The notes beneath the pieces were generated by a model. It did not search any database. It was not told the origin of the DNA and saw nothing but the letters and a program-made list of their open reading frames with translations. This document shows positions 34,228-44,268 of a DNA stretch of 64,000 bases, piece by piece. Position numbers and translations under genes: made by a program. The stretch covers positions 682,001 to 746,000 of the forward strand of contig JAEILZ010000005.1 in the NCBI GenBank assembly GCA_018873225.1, written 5' to 3'. Position 1 is the stretch's first letter, and each line of letters starts with the position of its first letter. This DNA comes from [Phialemoniopsis] sp. UDSM-2020. Lineage: Eukaryota > Ascomycota > Sordariomycetes > Thyridiales > Thyridiaceae.

Positions 34228-34707
34228 ATGAAGCTCTCCCTCGTCCTCACCGCCATCGGCGCCGCCCTGCCCCTGGGCGTCCTCGCCGACTTCGACATGT
34301 GGGAGACCAACTACGCCTTCGTCGCCCGCTTCGACGACAACATCGTCATCGACCAGGTCATCGTGACGGAGCCCTACAAGAACGCCGACGACACCATCTG
34401 CGCGGGCCGCGGCTGGAACGAGATCCGCTCCGGCTCGGCCTGGTGCGACATCAAGATCAAGTTTAGCAACGGCTGCGCCATCCTCAAGAACTGCGGCAAC
34501 GGCGGCGTGCCGCATCAGGTCAAGGACGGTGCCAAGTTCGCTGATCTTGAGGACTGCAGCGGCGGCAAGCGCGGCGAGTGCTTCGCCTGGCACGGCCTGT
34601 CCAACACGCACACCTGCGCCAAGACGGAGGTGGGCCGCCGGAGCTACAGCCGTGTTGCGTGCAAGACCCCCAACTTCAACGGCAAGGATGTGGTCGGGGA
34701 GTGGTGA
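34228..34707 (+). CDS. Small secreted cysteine-rich protein (159 aa), candidate effector
   Basis: Intronless. A clear signal peptide (MKLSLVLTAIGAALPLGVLA) is predicted to be cut after residue 20, leaving about 139 residues with eight cysteines, enough for four disulfides. Blocks are FDMWETNYAFVARFDDNIVIDQVIV, GRGWNEIRSGSAWCDIKIKF, NGCAILKNCGNG and a C-terminal SYSRVACKTPNFNGKD. I do not recognise a domain. Size, secretion and cysteine content are those of fungal effector-like or antimicrobial proteins, but it could be any secreted structural protein. Codon use is GC-rich like the housekeeping genes. It stands alone after a long gene-poor gap. Confidence 0.8.
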   Translation: MKLSLVLTAIGAALPLGVLADFDMWETNYAFVARFDDNIVIDQVIVTEPYKNADDTICAGRGWNEIRSGSAWCDIKIKFSNGCAILKNCGNGGVPHQVKDGAKFADLEDCSGGKRGECFAWHGLSNTHTCAKTEVGRRSYSRVACKTPNFNGKDVVGEW

Positions 34708-34928
34708 GTGGAAAAGCTTGGGAGGAGAAGAGGGCAGGAGGTACACCGCAGATGAACACTGAGAAGAACGGACATATTTGTCTGCAAGGGCTTCTCGATG
34801 AAGTAAGCTCGCGTAACTCGCTTGAGCAGACTAGCCCGGCAAGAAGCAAGCAAAGAAGTGAGGTCAGGAGGCGCGTCTTAATTTAGTTTACGTTCTTGAG
34901 ATCAGTAATACTTGAATTTATCAGGCAT

Positions 34929-36189
34929 CTATGATTGTCCTTTTGACTCTTCCTCGACGACCCGGGGGATATCTGCCTCCAAGCTTGCCTCCTTAGGCTT
35001 CCATTCTAGCTCTTCTGCAGCACGGCGAGACTTGATTCGGGCGTTCGTTCCGAAAAACACGAAACCTCCAGGTAACAAAGAGGCAGCGTTCTCCTTGGAC
35101 AGCTTCTCGATCTCGGTCGACTTGATGAAGCCTTGGTGCTTGGCCTCCGCAGCCACCTTCTCTGCAATTTCTCCAAATGACTACATTGTACGTCAGTGTG
35201 ACAGGTCCAATGTCAATCTCGATGGAGCAAGTCCTTACCAGTTCACCCGAGCTGGGAAGATAGATCCCATCCTCCCCCCAGACCGCCTTGACCTGGCATC
35301 CATTCGCGCCGGCATCAGCAAGCTCGGCAAAGATCTTGCCCATATCGCGAACGTGCACGTTGCCCCAGCGGCTGAGACCTTCGCCGACCTGAAGGCCGTG
35401 ACCCTTTGCCAGAGTGACCTTGGTCAGCTCGGGCAGCTGGATGCTGCGTTGGTGGACGGGGCCTTCGCCCAGACCGTAGACCATGGGTGGCATGATGATG
35501 GCGGTCCGGATCGACGGGTTATCGCGGGCGACGTCGAGGATGTAGTTGTCCACGGCGCGGGAGGCGTGCTTGCGGACGAGAGCGCGGAGTTTAGCAATGT
35601 CTGCGACGTCGTCAAAGACCTCCGAGGACGCGGATCCAGCTTCAAATGAGCTTGACGCGATCTCTTCGACGGCAAGAGCGCTGGCACCTGAGACCTGGAT
35701 CCAGTAGGCTTGTGAAGCGGTGTCAGCATTTGAGAACCGGTACAAGGGAATGAGCTACGGGGGAGAATTACAAGGAGATTGGCGTTTGAGCAGGCCACGG
35801 TGAATTGCCTTTACACTCTCCATGTGCTTGTTGGATGCGGCATCTGGTCAACTGTCAGCTTCACGTCTGGTGTCACGGTCACTTAGTAATTGCTTACGCA
35901 AGACAACAGATGCTTTGGCCGCCTCGGACTCGACCAGGTTCACATCATCAAGGTCCCCGAGAACGACATTGACCTGCGGGTATACCTCGGCGATCTTCTT
36001 GGCCGCCTGGGCATTTCGTACCAGGGCAGTGATACCGGCATATTCACGAGGGTGGCGGATAAGGTCTGCTAGGACCTGGCCTCCGATGTAGCCAGAAGCA
36101 CCAGTGCTGTCGCGTCATGTCAGTTCAGTTCTGGGTGGACGTCGGCGAGTGGGTGGGGGCGTCAGGGCTTACAGGAAGACACGCGCCAT
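34929..36189 (-). CDS. NAD(P)-binding epimerase/dehydratase-like (Rossmann, extended SDR) protein
   Basis: Five exons on the minus strand: 36173-36189, 35898-36106, 35772-35843, 35239-35708 and 34929-35180, total 1020 nt, 339 residues. The first exon is only 17 nt (MARVFL). Splicing completes the Rossmann glycine motif TGASGYIG at residues 7-14, followed by DLIRHPREYAGITALVRNAQ and VVLGDLDDV. The next parts are HAASNKHMESVKAI, YWIQVSGASAL (the usual Ser of the SDR active site region), AIIMPPMVYGLGEGPVHQRS and WGNVHVRDMGKIFAEL, which is conserved in fungal NAD-dependent epimerase/dehydratase proteins. The C-terminal FGTNARIKSRRAAEELEWKP is the typical family end. A YxxxK catalytic pair is not clear, so it may be an atypical SDR. 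The substrate is unknown. Confidence 0.85.
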
Positions 36190-36783
36190 TTCGGAATCCT
36201 TCTCTTTGCGATCTGGGGCAAGGAATAGAACGAGAATGAACAAAATGAAAGGCAACAAAGCGTAGCGAATAACGAATCTCAGCATCTACAGCAAGGACTG
36301 AACTCTTCAAGCCAGGAAAATGAAATGCTTTGTATTTGGATAAAATCTGAGTGACGTGCTGCCGTCCGTTGATGTCAGGGTAGTGGGGGAAGCTGGGCCG
36401 GCCCCGAAATTCGGTCCGCTTTGGTCCATTTCCGGAATGACTTGCCTGTTTCGAACTGGCATAACACAGATAAATACCGGAAACTGAAAGTCATGCACCT
36501 TGCTAGACAGTTATTCTCGTACAGACGTGAAAATCACTCCCTTTGCGATACACGATGAAGAGAGACACTTCCTTCTGCTACAATTGTGTTGACTGAAACA
36601 ACAACAACAGTGCACATGAACTCGAATGAGCCACGGTATCTCTGAAGCCAGTCTCATGATCGGCGCGCAACCGCGGCCTGGCTATTCACACGCAGACACC
36701 GGAGCACCATCACAGCAATGAAGTCTCGGATCAATGAATAATCAATGGCGATGTTGAGCTAGGAGGATCTTCTATCTGCAACC
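36190..36783. other. Upstream region of the epimerase-like gene
   Basis: About 590 bp between the epimerase-like start and the tail of the decayed transporter. No gene is supported. Confidence 0.5.
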
Positions 36784-38422
36784 TCACACCGAGTTTGAAT
36801 TATCGGCACAAGTCCAAGGCCTTGAGCCCTCGGAGCCTTTGACAGATTCGATGATATTCCTGATGGAGCTGTACGTCCCGCCAACCTTCAAGAATGTACC
36901 GGCGATAATGACGAAACCGCTCCAGCACACCATCAGACGCTAATTTAATGTCTTGTTCGGCCTGTTCCAATTGTCATAGAGCCACATGCAGCCCATCGGC
37001 TGGAAAGACATCAGAGTTCCGAAGAGTGCCCCAATCAAGGAAATGGGACTGCCAAAGACAGGAATCCCACTCGCAATGATGTACGCAACAAGAGTCACGC
37101 CAAGGGTACAGCTGAACCAGGTTATCCAATGCCTCGCTGTGTTGGTAGTAAGGCGCTCGGATCCTCGCAGCAGACGCATGAAGATATATTTGCTGGGGAG
37201 CTTTGCGAATGTTAGCATGTCAATGGGGCCTGGATGACGAATGTATCTCACATGAGTCGACACAACAGCAGACACAACTAAGCCAGGGAGTCCAAGGCCG
37301 TAGGTGACCCTCTTGATCAGCGGGCCAGCAGAACCCGGGGCCGGAGAGGCGACAAAGGACCCGCAGTAGTAGTACACGACGACCCCGACTGTGATATATG
37401 TGATAGTAACCACCGATTGACAGACCGCCAAAGACCGGGTGTAGTAGTGAGGCTCTCGCATCTCGGCAACGATGGAGAAGAAAGCCGGCGTTCCAGCGTA
37501 GGCAAAGACGATCGACGATATGGCAGATATGGCCTGGACAAACGTCGGAGCGTTGACCACCTTGTAATCGGACTTCCAGGGGCCGTCCTGAGGCGCTGCA
37601 GAGGGTCGGTCTTGGATGCCGACTGCGATTGTAAGGGTAGACACTAGACGTCTCACGTTAGAGCGCATCGTTCGTAGAAAGTCTAGATGCTCGCAGGTTG
37701 ACATACCAGCTACCAAGATGGATGAGACACCAACCTAGGCCAACCAACTGACGCGGCCCAACGTCCGTACGCTGGAGAAAATGAAGGCGAGGATGGCCGC
37801 AACGGCAACGAAGACAGCCGTACAGGCACCGGGTAAGGAAAGAGCGTTGAGTGCGATCGAGATGCTTAGCATGGCCGAGCCTGCGCAGAACGTGAAGACT
37901 TTACAACTACGTTAGCAAAGGGAAACCTCAACGACATGCGAAAAGTGAAAGAGCTGATGCTTACACAGACAAAAGACCGTAGCTAGAATGTTGCGGCCGA
38001 CGACACTAAATAGCAGTCCTCCCACGTTATCGATGCCGTAGACTTGAGGATGCCTCAGCTTGAATGCTCCCACGATGTAGTCGGACCACGTGGTGATTCA
38101 TGCAATGACACAGAGAATGATCACGCCGGGCACTATCCCGAGGACGTCGAATACGGCCGGCATAGACAGAACTCCAAGACCGATCTGTGTCTTGATCATC
38201 AAGATTGCTGTGCCAATCCATCCCAACTGAAAATGTCAGTCTCGGAGTGCGATTCGTGGAAGGTCTGCCGCAACTTACGCTTCGATAATTGGGCCCATCT
38301 TCCGTGATCTCGCCAAAGACGGCATCATGGGCAACCGCTTTGTCGTTGAGAACTTCACCTGCGAGTGACGGTGCAGGGTCAACACCTTCAAGGTCATCGG
38401 TAGACTTGGTTGGTTTTGCCAT
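36784..38422 (-). pseudogene. Decayed amino-acid transporter (Mtr-like, Aa_trans family) with three in-frame stops
   Basis: The exon structure of a neutral amino-acid permease is intact: 38279-38422, 37965-38226, 37707-37898, 37252-37643 and 36784-37200, total 1407 nt (469 codons), all in frame with no indel. Recognisable family segments are GWIGTAILMIKTQIGLGVLSMP, ITTWSDYIVGAFKLRHPQVYG, FIFSSVRTLGRVSWLA, DYKVVNAPTFVQAISAISSI, SIVAEMREPHYYTRSLAV, SFQPMGCMWLYDNW and the terminal WTCADNSNSV. Three nonsense codons interrupt it: TGA at 38098-38100, TAG at 37735-37737 and TAG at 36940-36942, where relatives probably have Trp at the last two. The first stop falls within 100 residues of the start, so no full permease can be made. 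Read-through or strain variation cannot be excluded. Confidence 0.82.
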
Positions 38423-39233
38423 GCTTGTGCCTGATTCGTCTCGAACAAGGTCCAGCCCGTGTGCCGCGTGGTAGGAGGGTGAACGGCTGTAGAGAACGGG
38501 AGAGAAATCAAGCTCTCTGTTTTTCCTGCATCTGCAACTCTAAGCGACGGAAGATCCAGTCCCAGCCCACGAGGTGCACTCGTCTAGCGTAGTCCGGGGA
38601 TGCGGAGAACAGGCAGCCTGCCTCGCTTGGCTCGACAACAGTGATGCCAATCCGATTGGGAAATTGTCGTTAAGAGCATCCATGCACATCACTCGCAACG
38701 AGACGAGACGAAAGCCCCAGAGACGGAGAAATTTTGTGGGGTTCGAGTCCGCCATCGCTGGCTTGGGGCGCAGAGAAAAAAACTCCTCCACATTGGAATA
38801 GGAAGTTGTCCGCGGTGGGCTTGTGATGCCAAGTGGAGACGAGCTACGAGATTGACTCTTCCCGGAATTTAGTGCACTGCACTGAAACTGCCGAAGTGGT
38901 GTGCACGACAGCGTATGCTTTCTAGTTCGAGTCATTATCATTTAGTTCTGTCAGGGCCTGTCTAGCGGGCTTCTTATCTTGTTTACGCGAAATGATCTCA
39001 AAGCTGGCTGTGTTATATCGTGAGCTGAAACGGGATCTTTTGGTAGTCTCAACTCACTTTGTGGAGAGCATTGCTGTAGTTCATCCCACAGTGTGCTCAT
39101 TTTGCAAGTGCAGCAGCAAGCTTCATCGAGTTCGATGGTCTCTTTGAGGGCAACGTCGCAGGAGATGACAGAGAAAAATGTAGAGTGAACTTTTGAATTG
39201 ATTTACTTGCTCTATGAGAAAGTATCTATGGTC
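38423..39233. other. Intergenic region upstream of the decayed transporter
   Basis: About 810 bp with no supported gene. A B-box-like GTTCGAGTCC occurs near 38741-38750, but no tRNA cloverleaf can be folded around it. Confidence 0.5.
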
Positions 39234-40295
39234 TTATTCCCTTCCAATGGCTCGCTCTATCTCCTTGAGGGCTGCGAGCACCTTCTCATCGTGATGCCTG
39301 CGTCCAATGATCTGTAGGCTAACAGGCGCGTCTTTGTAGACTTCTGGGTCGTATAGATCGTAAACAAATTGATCGTCTGCGTTTTTCGGAGTGTAGCCCA
39401 TATCCTTCTGGTCCTTCTCTGGGTCGACGGTTGTGACGGGGAAGACGGCCCCGGGGTAGTCTAGCAAGTTCCATATCGCGGAAGAGCCCCAGTATCGTGA
39501 CTTCTCGTGAGGTGGTGCTGCACCAAAGTTCGGCGGAGAGAGAATGACGTCAACCTCTTGGCCATCCTCATCGGCGGTGCTGGACCAGTGACGGGCATAC
39601 GCCGTGCGATATGCTTCCCGCGCGACGCACAACTCTTTCGGTAACGTGAGTGTCAAGATGCAGCAAAGTCTTTGGTCTGTACCCAGGGGGGCGAAGCCTA
39701 CCTTCCACATCTCATGTATAGACCGGTCTTTGACATGGGGTTGCTCCTTGATGATGAAGTCTGTCAAAGGCAAAGACGGCTCTCCCGCCTCCTCCAACAA
39801 GCCCATGATTTCTCTACCGCCATCCGGATAATATAGTGCAGAAAGGGTATCCCACCCCTTCTGGTGATCTAGAGACTCGCAGTTCCAGCCGACGACCTTC
39901 ATTCCTGCGGCTTTGCACGCGTCGGCGACCATACGCAAAGCGCGGGTCATGGGTGGATGGGGTGTTACGACACCGTCCCACCACTGGACGGCAACCTTGA
40001 GCGGCCTTTTGAATTTGTACGGTATCCACGGGGCGAATCTGATGGAAGGCTCAGCCCTCCACGGCTCGGCGGCGAGAACCACCTCCATGAACAACTCCAT
40101 GGCATCGCGATCTGTCGACATGGGGCCGTTGGTGGCTAGGATGCATTCTTGACCAAACATGTGTCCGGTGCCGCCAGCGAGCGGAAGTGGCCGTTTCCCT
40201 AACCACTCATCGAACCCTTGAAGGGTGCGTCTGCCCAACGACCGTTCAGTGACAAAATTGTAGCACGCAGTGGCTGCGACGCTTTCGAAGGTCAT
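39234..40295 (-). pseudogene. 5'-truncated amidase (amidase-signature family, acetamidase-like)
   Basis: Uninterrupted frame of 353 residues matching only the C-terminal part of a fungal amidase, normally about 550 residues. Matching segments are GQECILATNGPMSTDRDAMELF, LAAEPWRAEPSI, WWDGVVTPHPPMTRALRMVADACKAAG, EMWKVGF, WNLLDYPGAVFPVTTVDP and DAPVSLQIIGRRHHDEKVL. The N-terminal 200-odd residues with the Ser-cisSer-Lys triad and the Gly/Ser-rich signature are absent, and about 1 kb upstream on the same strand shows no trace of them. The product, if made, cannot be a working amidase. The remaining frame is open, so truncation may be recent. The ATG at 40295 may be fortuitous. Confidence 0.75.
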
Positions 40296-41331
40296 ACCTC
40301 GAGAATGAAGAGGGACACGCTAGACAAATGTACTTCTGCACTCAAGTAAAGAATCATGACGTGAGTGCAGCTTTGCTTTGAGCACCACGACCTAGGCTAG
40401 ATCGGTCCTAAGTCAGACCGCAACGACAACAATCAAGATGGAAGAAAGAGATCGCTCTAACATTATTTTGTTGAGAAAGTTCCGGGCTTGGCATGCCTCC
40501 GTACGTCTGGTCTTGCCATCTTGAACAGTGGTCACTACGGCGTAGTCCAGAACAACTATAGTGATAGCCGCTATATAACATCTACATATGCAGAACAGTC
40601 GCCCGGCGAAAATGAGATCCGTGTCAGGCCTTCGTATTGTGGGGACGAGAGTCCGAAGTCCAATCCGAGTTGCACCATCCGGGAGACCTCGTGCTTGTAG
40701 AGAGCGGCAACGCGGCGCTTAGCTGGTCCGATGGAGTACCAGCTTTCCCCAGAATACCAGATCGAACACGGGACGAGTATAAGACGGAGGCTCTTTGGAG
40801 GTCCTAGTCATTTTGAGCACATTGCAGTGTCATTCATCCATGATCAAGCAACTTGCTGGAATGGGCATTGAATGCAACAGTACGCCACCAATACGACATC
40901 GGTACGCTGACGATACGACCAACATCGAAACTTCGCCCTGATGGATAAGAGCGAGCCAATTATGTGGTGTTTCATCGTCACACAGACCGCCATATACATC
41001 GATGTCATTGGGCACCACAGAAGCAAAATTCTATCATCTCTCCCTACTATTGGAGCATAGAATGGTTGGAAGACAGCCTCAAGAGACGGAATTCCCTATG
41101 GAGATATGAAGGTCACAGGCCCTTTATGATAGGCTCACTAGACGGACGCCTTCGGACTGCAAGCTCGCAAAATACCAATCCAGCGGGGGGGGAATGACAT
41201 CGACCACAGAAGCCCATAGGTCCTTTCCGACATATATCCGACTTCGCATCGAGTACTTAAGGTGAGGGGAGCGCTCCCAATTCCCTCCGCTCTTCAATAT
41301 CACTGACATAGCAAGACCGTATTCCAGAATC
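40296..41331. other. Intergenic region between truncated amidase and methyltransferase
   Basis: About 1.0 kb between divergent genes. No amidase N-terminus, no transposon end and no other gene is recognised. Confidence 0.5.
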
Positions 41332-42258
41332 ATGCCAGCAGTCGTACCATCTGATCAGTCGACCGGAATATACTCCCAGCAGGGATCATTCTGGGAGAAC
41401 TATCTGAAGGGCAGACCCAGAGCACCTGACAAGTTCTTCGACCGGATCTTCCGCTATCATCAGGATCATGGTGGCAAGTTTGACTCCGTCCACGACATAG
41501 GCGCTGGGATTGCCCCTTACGCCACGATGCTTCGGAGCAGGTTCCAGCATGTCATCCTGTCGGATGTCTCGTCTGAGAACGTGGCTCTCACCCAAAAGCG
41601 CTTGGGTAACGATGGGTTCAGCTACCGAGTCGCCAAAGCCGAGGACGTCGATGATATCCAGCCTTCCAGCGTGGACATGGCCTTTGCGAGCACCATGTTT
41701 CACTTCTGCGACCAGAAGCCTGCCATGACCGCCATGGCCAAGCAGCTCCGGCCCGGCGGCACGTTTGTGTGCTTCTTTGTGGGAGGTGCGTGGTTTTATG
41801 ACCCGACTGTTCGCGACTTATACGCCCGCATCGTCCGCACCGGCAACAGAGCATTGTGGGAGAAGGTCAGCGACCCCGATAAACTGCTTTACGTCTTCGA
41901 GCGGGTACGGGGACTGTACAACGTCGCACCACTGGACGACGAGCATTGGCTTCCAGGAGCGCAGAGAGTCCATCTGAATACGGGGGAGACTGGCTTCCCG
42001 AGCATGGTGCCATCAGGCGCGAACATGGAGGTTGAGGAGCCTCTGTACACCGGACCCAACGATGTGGAATCCTTCTTGACGGAGGGTGGATGGGAGTTCG
42101 AGATGGGCATTGATGACATCAAAGAACACGTTCGGACTATGACATTCAAAGACTCTCCTGAGCTAAACAAACTCGAGCAAGAGTTGGCAAACATCGCAGG
42201 ATCAAAGAAGTTCAAGGGTTGTTGGCCGTGCAATCTCATCTTGGCGACGCGTCGTTGA
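41332..42258 (+). CDS. Class I SAM-dependent methyltransferase
   Basis: Single exon, 308 residues. The Rossmann methyltransferase core shows motif I VHDIGAGIAPYA (residues 53-64), an acidic residue at the end of strand 2 (VILSDVS), motif DMAFASTMFHF, and LRPGGTFVCFFVGG after the fourth strand. These match the methyltransferase 11/25-type fold of fungal trans-aconitate-methyltransferase-like small-molecule enzymes. The C-terminal part carries WPCNLILATRR. The G in DIGAG replaces the more usual DxGxGxG, still compatible with AdoMet binding. The substrate is unknown. It is convergent with the sulfotransferase-like gene, only 175 bp apart. Confidence 0.85.
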   Translation: MPAVVPSDQSTGIYSQQGSFWENYLKGRPRAPDKFFDRIFRYHQDHGGKFDSVHDIGAGIAPYATMLRSRFQHVILSDVSSENVALTQKRLGNDGFSYRVAKAEDVDDIQPSSVDMAFASTMFHFCDQKPAMTAMAKQLRPGGTFVCFFVGGAWFYDPTVRDLYARIVRTGNRALWEKVSDPDKLLYVFERVRGLYNVAPLDDEHWLPGAQRVHLNTGETGFPSMVPSGANMEVEEPLYTGPNDVESFLTEGGWEFEMGIDDIKEHVRTMTFKDSPELNKLEQELANIAGSKKFKGCWPCNLILATRR

Positions 42259-42433
42259 GACTTTCCACGACGATCTTTCTTTTTAACCTGTGGCTCATCC
42301 CGCCAGTCTTGACTGTCTCAACACCGTCATCAACTTCTGTCGCTCTGACTATCATACTAGAAACAACATAAAATAAAGGAATCTGGCGCCTGGGTGCGCC
42401 CCTGAATGTGCCATGGTGACATTGATAAGAACC

Positions 42434-43470
42434 CTACCTCAATTGGGTGCGATAATACCAAGACGCGACACCCGCGATTGCTGCAACGGTAGCTATTGTC
42501 GTGGCGAGCCTGGCCTGCGCTTTCGCTTTGTTGGGCGCATGCATCTCGGCGTTTTTCTCCTTGAAAAAATCCTTCTCATTGAGATTGGGCCAAGGCTGGT
42601 CCGGGACGTCGACGCCAAGGTATGGGCAGATAGTATGCCAACCCAGCTCTCCGGATTCTAGCTTGAGGCACAGCAGCTGGTCCGCGGGGATTCGGCGCTT
42701 GATGTCTGCGGCACTGATATCAGAGTGTTAGCATAACACAGTGTGACGATAGGCAGCCTGGAGCCGGTGCGAGCGAGCGTACTAGTCAATGTAGAACTGG
42801 CGCGAATTGGCAAACCCTTCCTCAGTGAGCCCCTTGCCACCAGTCCACTGATCGGTGAGCTTGGTGATGGAGCTGAAGAAGTGGTCTGAAAAGGCATCGA
42901 AGTATCGCAGAACACGCATTTGCAGGGAGTTCCCCTTGGCAACTTCGTCTGCCACGGTGTGTCGCCATGACTTCACCCAGGCGTCGGGATCGCGCTCTGT
43001 CAAGATGAACTTGATATTGGGGTCGGGGTAGGCAGCGAGAAAGTCATCAATGAAGAAAGACGGTACCTCCACGATTGCCTGATGCCCATTGTAAGCTCTT
43101 GTCCCTAGGTCACGATAATAGCATGGCTTACTTGCCTCATACTCGCCGAACCACTTATCGTAATCCTCCCGCGTGAAGCTCTTGACATTCTTATTGCGGT
43201 TCGCCTCGATGGCTTCATGCAGGTAAATGGTATCAGGCAACTTGTGAGAGAGAATCTCAAACATATGATACGTCTTGAACCCTAGAATTCGAAGTGCACT
43301 GTACAGACCCAAAGTGCCAGTTCTGTAGATGGTGGCGATTCATGTCAACGACAACAACACTACCAACAGAGTATCACCAGGAACACAGCTCACCTGCTCA
43401 AGCTCACCACCACGACCTTCACGGGACGTGGAAACTCAACGGGTGGTGTTTTATCGATCAGTCGGGACAT
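42434..43470 (-). CDS. Sulfotransferase-family-like P-loop protein with C-terminal membrane anchor
   Basis: Four exons on the minus strand: 43394-43470, 43136-43322, 42783-43078 and 42434-42713, total 840 nt, 279 residues. The nucleotide-binding loop SLSRTGTLGLYSALRILGF (about residues 24-41) is completed by the first splice. FGEYEAIVEVPSFFIDDFLAAYPD and KFILTERDPDAWVKSW are the conserved core of the Sulfotransfer_4 family common in fungi. The C-terminus has LLCLKLESGELGWHTICPYLGV, then KAKAQARLATTIATVAAIAGVASWYY, a predicted single membrane segment. Intron 2 appears to use a GC donor (GAG|GCAAGT), the only join that gives EYEAIVEVPSFF. True sulfotransferase activity has not been shown for most members, and some databases mislabel them as epimerases. 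Confidence 0.87.
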
Positions 43471-44268
43471 GATTGCGTGCTTTCCACGTAGATGACGAGA
43501 ACACAAGCTGCCGGGAACGTACCGAAACCACAGGACTGGGAAGGACGCTTCTTTTGAAGCGCGCAAGTCCGATCCACGCAACTCCGATCCATGTTGGGCA
43601 TGGTGGATTGTGGAGGCAGCGGACCTAACAGCGCGGGTGGTGTAGTGGGCAGCTTTCTTCTCCGCGGGCCTGACCGTAAGGAGTTTAATCAAACTCTCGA
43701 TCCTAAAGGGTGGGTTCGGACCAATTCGAGGTCCTCGGGGTCCGGCTCATGTCAGCACTGGGTAAGGGTTTGAGTAGGCACACATGCTCAGGGGGTGCCA
43801 GCCTTGGCACCTACTCACCCTGTGGTATAATACGAGGTTGTGAGCTGTCCAGGTGTCTCCCAAAGATTATGTTGATTATCAATTATTTGTAAAGCCGCCT
43901 GGGTAGAGACGCCACGGCAATTGTCTTGGCTTCGCGGATCACGTACAAGGATAATAAGCATAAGAAATTAGGTGAACCCAAGAATGATAGTGCTTACTCC
44001 CATGTCAGAGGGCCGGGAACCGCAGTGTGCACTCATCACATGTCACTGAACTTCCTCGTCACTTGCCAAAACATACTTCGAAGTGAAGTGCTGATATCCA
44101 TTGGTTGAATATTGAGTTCAGTCCTACGAAATAGCCTATGTGTTGGTCTTGTGAGAAATCCGAGGAAGAATTTCAGAAAGAACACCAACACACCAGTTCC
44201 TCCCACCCACGGACCAATGCTTGCTAAGCGTTAGCGACAGCCGAACCCAGGTAGGATCACTGGGGCTT
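43471..44268. other. Intergenic region with nested inverted repeat
   Basis: About 800 bp between the sulfotransferase-like gene and the oligopeptide transporter. Apart from the inverted repeat near 43766-43820, listed separately, nothing is recognised. Confidence 0.5.
43766..43820. repeat. Nested inverted repeat / hairpin
   Basis: The inner perfect stem GGTGCCA (43794-43800) and TGGCACC (43805-43811) has a 4-nt loop. The outer arms TGAGTAGG (43771-43778) and CCTACTCA (43810-43817) pair over 8 bp, extended imperfectly by flanking GGG/CCC. It may be a small hairpin element or a regulatory palindrome. Confidence 0.5.

Noticed and set aside
36301..36500. 63-codon minus-strand frame upstream of the epimerase-like gene
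   Set aside because: No domain or signal peptide; in a promoter-like region.
38735..38790. Possible tRNA (B-box-like GTTCGAGTCC)
   Set aside because: No matching A box at the right distance and the T-arm and acceptor stems do not pair.
43591..44135. Search for a 5S rRNA or Pol III gene in the spacer before the oligopeptide transporter
   Set aside because: No match to the conserved 5S core or to paired A and B boxes.
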